Source of the DNA: Taudactylus pleione
Lineage: Eukaryota; Chordata; Amphibia; Anura; Myobatrachidae
Reading direction: 5' to 3'
Assembly: GCA_031769625.1 (NCBI GenBank)
Contig: JAUIMM010000200.1
Location: 56,194,001-56,258,000 of the forward strand
DNA: 64,000 nt
Each line of letters opens with the position of its first letter. Within the stretch, counting starts at the first letter, position 1. A program made the translations under genes and the position numbers. Below the pieces are notes generated by a model that was not told where the DNA came from, searched no databases, and was given only the letters and a program-made list of their open reading frames with translations. This document shows, piece by piece, positions 58,985 through 64,000 of the stretch.

Positions 58985-60120
58985 ATATACATGCGGCTAA
59001 GGCGCACACAAACACAGAAAATATTTTTTTATTTTTGCTGGAGAGTAGTGCACTTTGTGGGTTACACCACCCTTTAAGAAATGAGCCAGCCGGCTCTTTA
59101 CTTATGGGACACAGGCGCACGCTTGGCGCTGCTTCTTTGTTGATGCACGTGCGGCTACTGCGCACACAATTCACAAACACAGAAAAAATATTTTGTTATT
59201 TGGTTTGGATTGTACTTTGGGGGTTACAGCACCCTTTAACGGTCAAGCCAGCCGGCCCTTTACTTATGACACAGGCGCACGCTTGGCACTACTTTGTTGA
59301 TGCACGTGCGGCTACTTCGCACACAATTCACAAACACAGAAAATATTATTTTTTTTGGTTTGGACTGGAGTGTACTTTGGGGGTTACAGCACCCTTTAAT
59401 GGTCAAGCCAGCCGGCCCTTTACTTGTGACACAGGCGCACGCTTGGCACTACTTTGCTGATGCACGTGCGGCTACTGCGCACACAATTCACAAACACAGA
59501 AAATATATATTTTTTCGGTTTGGAGTGTACTTTGGGGGTTACAGCACCCTTTAATGGTCAAGCCAGCCGGCCCTTTACTTATGACACAGGCGCACGCTTG
59601 GCACTACTTTGTTGATGCACGTGCGGCTACTGCGCACACAATTCACAAACACAGAAAAAATATTTTGTTATTTGGTTTGGAGTGTACTTTGGGGGTTACA
59701 GCACCCTTTAACGGTCAAGCCAGCTGGCCCTTTACTTATGACACAGGCGCACGCTTGGCACTACTTTGTTGATGCACGTGCGGCTACTGCGCACACAATT
59801 CACAAACACAGAAAAAATATTTTGTTATTTGGTTTGAAGTGTACTTTGGGGGTTACAGCACCCTTTAATGGTCAAGCCAGCCGGCCCTTTAATTATGACA
59901 CAGGCGCACACTTGGCACTACTTTGTTGATGCACGTGCGGCTACTGCGCACACAATTCACAAACACAGAAAATATATATTTTTTTGGTTTGGAGTGTACT
60001 TTGGGGGTTACAGCACCCTTTAACGGTCAAGCCAGCCGGCCCTTTACTTATGACACAGGCGCACGCTTGGCACTACTTTGTTGATGCACGTGCGGCTACT
60101 GCGCACACAATTCACAAACA
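58985..60120. repeat. ~157-bp tandem array beside the transposase start
   Basis: The word GATGCACGTGCGGCTACT recurs at 59142, 59299, 59459, 59614, 59771, 59928 and 60083, spacing 155-160 bp. A diverged first unit begins next to the transposase ATG. Each unit carries CTTTGGGGGTTACAGCACCC and GACACAGGCGCACGCTTGG. On the minus strand the array lies between the TATA motif and the start codon. Confidence 0.95.
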
Positions 60121-60525
60121 CACAAACAATATTATTTTTTTAGCACTTGGGGGGAGCACCCCTGATGGACAGAGCACCCCCTGGACAACACTACAGCACC
60201 CCTCTAGGACTGGGACACTGCACAGGACTTTGGAGTGGACACAGCCCCTATGGAGAACTGACTGCACAACACAGTCCAGCCAGCCCCTATGGACTTTGAA
60301 GTAGTGGACACAGCCCCTATTAACAACAGCAGCACAGCACAACACAGCCAGCCCCTATGGACTTTGAAGTAGTGGACAACAGCAGCACAGCACAGCGCAG
60401 CACAGCACAGCACAACACTACTCTGCACTACACTACACTACACTACACAGCCCAGCCAGCCCTAACTCCCACCCTCCCTCTTCACTGTCCACAGCCGAGT
60501 GAGAAAATGGCGCCGACGCGGGTAC

Positions 60526-60533
60526 CTTATATA
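60526..60533 (-). promoter_or_regulatory. TATA-like motif for the transposase
   Basis: The minus strand reads TATATAAG, followed 20-30 bp downstream by GCGCCATTTTCTCAC, a YY1-like word. It lies 1.56 kb upstream of the transposase ATG with the tandem array in between, so a spliced or long leader would be needed. No transcript evidence is available. Confidence 0.45.
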
Positions 60534-60590
60534 GGATCCAAAACCCGCGAGACCCGGAAGGCGGGATGATGACGTTTTGCCTCGATTTCA

Positions 60591-60630
60591 GATCCGAGTC
60601 AGGCGGGAAAAGTCGAGCCTGACTCGGATC
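60591..60630. other. Subterminal palindrome of the hAT element
   Basis: GATCCGAGTCAGGC (60591-60604) and its perfect inverse (60617-60630) lie 64-103 bp from the right end, followed by further GACTCGGATC copies. Subterminal repeats of this type bind transposase in other hAT elements; here that role is inferred. Confidence 0.6.
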
Positions 60631-60701
60631 TGACTCGGATCGGGGGGGCTCGGGGGGGTTCAGATTTCAGAAATCCGAACCCGCTCACCCCTAGTTAAAA
60701 T

Positions 60702-61374
60702 GCGTCCAATTGCATTATCAACATGTCAGTATGCCTAGTCCAAGTCCAGTCTTTTGCCAGACAAGCAGCAAGTTGTCCAGCATCAACATGCTGCTACCAG
60801 GAGGCAATGGGCATGAGCAGAACTGTAATGGGCACATGCTGTCCCAAAGTAAGCATTTTTTTTTAGACCAGATTTTACTTAATGAGCTGAGTGCTGTATA
60901 AGCACAACGCTATATAAGAGGCCTACATTTTTGTAATTGGTTAAGGACTAGGAACCTGTTGCTTGGTAGATTCTGTTGTTTGTTTATCTTGATTGGTTTA
61001 AAAGAGTTAGCCTATGGGTATGGATTGGGGGCGTATACCTTTAAAGAACCTATTTAAGGGGAGATTTGAATTTGGTCCAGCCTCTTTTCAGTTTGGAAGT
61101 CAGGCTGAGTAGTATCTGTGTCACATCTGTGTTACCTCAGAGGTAATTTTTCCTTTTCTGTCACACATTATCTTATTCTTTATTTTTTCAACTTTGGTCC
61201 ACCTTCCCCCTTTTCCCTGATTATACCTTTTTTCCCTTACTGCTCAATCCAGTTCTTATCCATTTCATTATATCCCTCCTTTCCGACCCCCTCCCATTTT
61301 TCTGGGCTGATCCCCCCTTGCTACCATTTTCCAAGTCCCCCAACCCTTGTTGTGAGCCTCCTTCCTACACTATG
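60702..61374. other. Promoter-like stretch, no gene identified
   Basis: Plus-strand motifs: TATATAAG (60911-60918), two ATTGGTT (CCAAT inverse) words at about 60938 and 60995, and TATTTAAG at about 61050. A 24-bp segment starting GTCCAGCCTCT (61075) recurs at 62610 with one mismatch. This could be a piece of an LTR or another promoter-bearing element, but no partner LTR or coding region was found. Confidence 0.3.
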
Positions 61375-62189
61375 GGGGGTATTCAATTTGGAGCGAAAAG
61401 TACGTGCTGGACTTTTCACTCCACATCGCAGGTTTGATGGGGATAAAGTATCGGGCGCGTGCCTGCTTCATCCCCGTATTCAATTAGGAATCAGCGAAAA
61501 CGGGAGCCGGCGGAAAGGTAAGTATCGCAAAAAATCTGGAATTTTCAGGAAGTGTTCCTGGGACCCCCTAAAGATGTCTAGACATGGGGGATCACTATGG
61601 GTACCCCCATTTTTGCCTGCTGAAGAAAGTCAGGGTTTGTAATAGCCGCGGCAGGTGCATAAGTGCGGCTTAAGTAGAATGGGTGAATAGCACTTTTTTT
61701 TTGTAACTATTTCCATCTAATTTGGGGTACATGAAAATGGGTACAAGCATATTTTTAAGTCCCTAAAGTTATTTTTAAAAATTCTTCAAAAATGCACCTG
61801 CCGCTACCACCCGCAATGAAGAATACACCTGCCGCATACATGGGGACCACTGTGGAATCTATTTTGCTACTTTAGGATTTTGTCGCCCATATTTTTTTTT
61901 TTTGCCCCAAAATTCAAGTAAAATTTTTTGGGGTGTCCCGATTTTTTTTAAACAGTTTTTTTGACACCCATTCATTTTAGTGGCCATTCCCAGGGGTGCA
62001 GGCTATTTTTTTTAAGCCTGCACCCCTAAATCCCAAATCTGCACTTTTTTTCGATATGTAAAACATGGTGAAAAGCTATCCCCGTTTTTTAACAAAGACT
62101 TTTCGCTCCGGCGAAAAGTCTTTGATATTGAATACGGGGACAATTAAAATAGGCAAAATGCTTTTCGCAGCCAAATTGAATACTGCCCC
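61375..62189. mobile_element. 815-bp Harbinger-like MITE (GGGGNNGTATTCAATTTGG)
   Basis: GGGGGGTATTCAATTTGG and CCAAATTGAATACTGCCCC are inverted, with ATG on both sides (61372-61374, 62190-62192). Subterminal words CGAAAAGT / ACTTTTCG recur. The 174-codon frame crossing the left end is an artefact. Confidence 0.85.
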
Positions 62190-62192
62190 ATG

Positions 62193-63459
62193 TCCTGTCC
62201 AAAAAGAGCTACACCCCCCCTTCATTCCCCTTGGCACCTGGACCAGTCAGCTCCCCCACCGGCGACTGTCACCCACTGCCACCATGTTACTCACCCGGCG
62301 GTTACTGCTCCCGGGGACCGGAGCGGGGGAATCCCTTTCAGTTCCCTGCCCCGGCGCCTGGGGAGTCTTCCCTCAGGAGCACGGTGTTTCTGCTGGGGGT
62401 GAGGCGGCTCCCCGGATTACACAGGAGCTGCCATTTTCACTGCCTCCCAGTCCCAGCATTCTCCGCGCACCTGTGGGCAACTGCGAACCAGACGGAGGCA
62501 TGTCAGGTTCTGATGCCAGCGCTGGGGACTAGGCATCCCAGGCGGCATCTTCAGCGGAGGTATTTACAGAGCAGGGTGCGGGAATTACCGCTATCTCTGC
62601 TGGGATTTTGTCCAGCCTCTGTTCAGTTTGGAAATCCCATCCACCCATCCAAAGATATTATCTGTTTGTTTTGTCTTATTAACCTTTTAGCAACATTAAG
62701 CAGAGCCAGAAGGCGGGAAAGCACTACTAGCCAGTGGCCACATGTGGCATAAGTGGCCGTTGTGGGGCACTTGCCCTTTTGAAGGATGGTGGGAGTGTCC
62801 TACCCCTGCGGGAGGACAGAGGGTGCTCCCTTGTGGAGCTTCCATACTGTGCTATAGTAAAGGGTGGTGAGTCCATTACAGCGCGGGTTATGCCTTTATG
62901 CCTTTAGTCGCCCCCCAATTTTTTAAGAGAGTCAATTGGCTAGAGCTGGTTCTTGGTAGCGTCTTTCTTTGCCACCCTTCTTGAATTAAAATTTGGTCAT
63001 TACAATTAATAAAATAACTGTGATCTTTAAATACAATGCAGTGGTGTCATTGTCATTTAGTGTTAAGTTAGCTTAATGGTTTGTATCCAAGTGTTAATTG
63101 CAATAAATGAATGGACGCCTTAATGAAACTTTACTCACAACTTATGTTTCTTTAAATACGAGAGAGACCCAAAAGCAAATTCTATGTGTATTACTATGAA
63201 AGGAGATTTTTTTTTTACATGGAATGGCTGTTTTTGTCCTCTGTGGGCTCTTTATCATCAAATGTTTTGCAACTGTTACCTGTTTGAAAACACAAATTTA
63301 AGTGTATTGAGGGCCACATATACTCTGCTGCCTCAGTAAAGCCTGTGCCTAGCGTGCACCTGAAATGTGATAATGGAATGCTTGTTCCTCTCTTCTACCT
63401 GCCATGTACCGTTTGGCTTGCATGTCAGGTAAACCCAGTGGATTGTGGGAGTTTTCTCC
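62193..63459. other. No recognised gene
   Basis: A GC-rich stretch (62220-62570) with open frames in several phases but no domain, then AT-rich sequence. The 24-bp repeat partner of 61075 lies at 62610-62633. Confidence 0.45.
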
Positions 63460-63462
63460 TTA

Positions 63463-63766
63463 AGCTGGGTACACACTACACGATATTGTTAATGACTTCG
63501 ATTCCGATGCATCAGAACAACAAATCGTTAATATCGTGTAGTGTGTATGCACTACATCATGTAGTGGCGCTCCTGTGGGGTCGTCAGCTGCATCGCCTGA
63601 TATTTTGCACATACAATAAAATGAGGCAATGCGGCTGACAAACCCATGCAGTGCTAAGCGGTGGGGGCCGACACCTGATCGCCCAGTGTGTACAGACCGC
63701 CCGATATGTTGGCCAGTCGGTAGCCGGGTCTTGTGGGTACACACGTCATTTAGTATGTACCCAGCT
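63463..63766. mobile_element. 304-bp Harbinger-like MITE (AGCTGGGTACACAC)
   Basis: AGCTGGGTACACACTA and the inverse GTATGTACCCAGCT are the ends, with TTA on both sides (63460-63462, 63767-63769). Internal inverted segments include CACGATATTG / AATATCGTG. A partial relative is at 9483-9691. Confidence 0.88.
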
Positions 63767-64000
63767 TTACATGTAAACTGTACCACATACTCTACATTCC
63801 CTGACTGGTGGTTCAGCAGTTTAAATGATATATAAAGATAGGTGATGTGCACTAAGCAGCTCTATTAAGGCTAAAGGTAGTATTATGTCTATATATAGAG
63901 CATTCTGGACAGTGTATAAAATATGTGCAACACTATAAATAATGCTGAAATCATTTCCGTATATTAAAAAATATACAGTAGTAAAATTTAAAATAGAAAT

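Larger units (their letters stand above)
55263..60693 (-). mobile_element. 5.4-kb hAT transposon with decayed transposase
   Basis: GTTAAAAT stands at 55255-55262 and 60694-60701, a perfect 8-bp duplication. The left end TAGGGGTGTGCATCGG and the right end, inverse TAGGGGTGAGCGGGTTCGG, share TAGGGGTG. Reading on the minus strand from the right: subterminal palindrome, TATA motif, leader, ~157-bp tandem array, BED/hAT transposase, a 3-prime hairpin and the left end. The perfect duplication suggests a fairly recent insertion; the frameshifts show it is inactive or was mobilised in trans. Its right terminus matches the MITE at 7986-8136. Confidence 0.95.

Noticed and set aside
59035..60304. Series of ~70-140 codon frames sharing AHAWHYF and CTLGVTAPF phrases
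   Set aside because: They are translations of the ~157-bp tandem array, not a protein family.
62065..62752. 155- and 173-codon frames
   Set aside because: They overlap in different phases, are Pro/Ser/Gly-rich because of GC-rich composition, and one begins inside a MITE terminus.

Overview
This window looks like intergenic or intronic nuclear DNA from a large, transposon-saturated vertebrate genome, most likely an anuran amphibian (frog or toad). That is an inference. It rests on the mix of hAT, Harbinger-like and Helitron elements, L1 debris, very many foldback MITEs and long (TA)n tracts, and on my impression that several terminal motifs are ones seen in frog genomes; no database was searched. 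There are no bacterial features, no operons and no confidently recognised host gene. Nearly all long open frames lie in minisatellites and are not real genes. The only host-exon candidate is a short, weak one at 31853-31907.

Left part (1-16.8 kb): a 2.7 kb pyrimidine-rich minisatellite (1858-4620) interrupted by a 185-bp hAT MITE with a perfect 8-bp target duplication; a 566-bp element made almost entirely of consecutive hairpins (4732-5297); a rearranged Helitron with a recognisable 3-prime helicase fragment and terminus (5335-7066); a 151-bp hAT MITE set in a (TA)n tract (7986-8136); an 820-bp foldback (8157-8975); and composite repeats with CCTAACCCT-type telomere-like cores.

Middle part (17-49.8 kb): a 5-prime-truncated L1 on the minus strand bounded by a 17-bp target duplication (17085-19056), carrying a Helitron derivative in its tail. 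After it come about twenty short inverted-repeat elements. They fall into two groups: hAT-like with 8-bp duplications and Harbinger-like with 3-bp duplications. They are separated by long stretches in which I recognise nothing.

Right part (49.9-64 kb): a 1,376-bp hAT-like element filled by a G-rich minisatellite (49925-51300), a second such element, nested MITEs, a 320-bp (TA)n compound microsatellite, and the most complete transposon here: a 5,431-bp hAT element (55263-60693) with a perfect 8-bp duplication. It encodes a BED-finger/hAT transposase on the minus strand that is broken by frameshifts and a stop. Its right terminal repeat matches both ends of the MITE at 7986-8136, so the two appear to be a transposase source family and its non-autonomous passenger. 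Next to the transposase start lies a ~157-bp tandem array, and beyond it a TATA motif.
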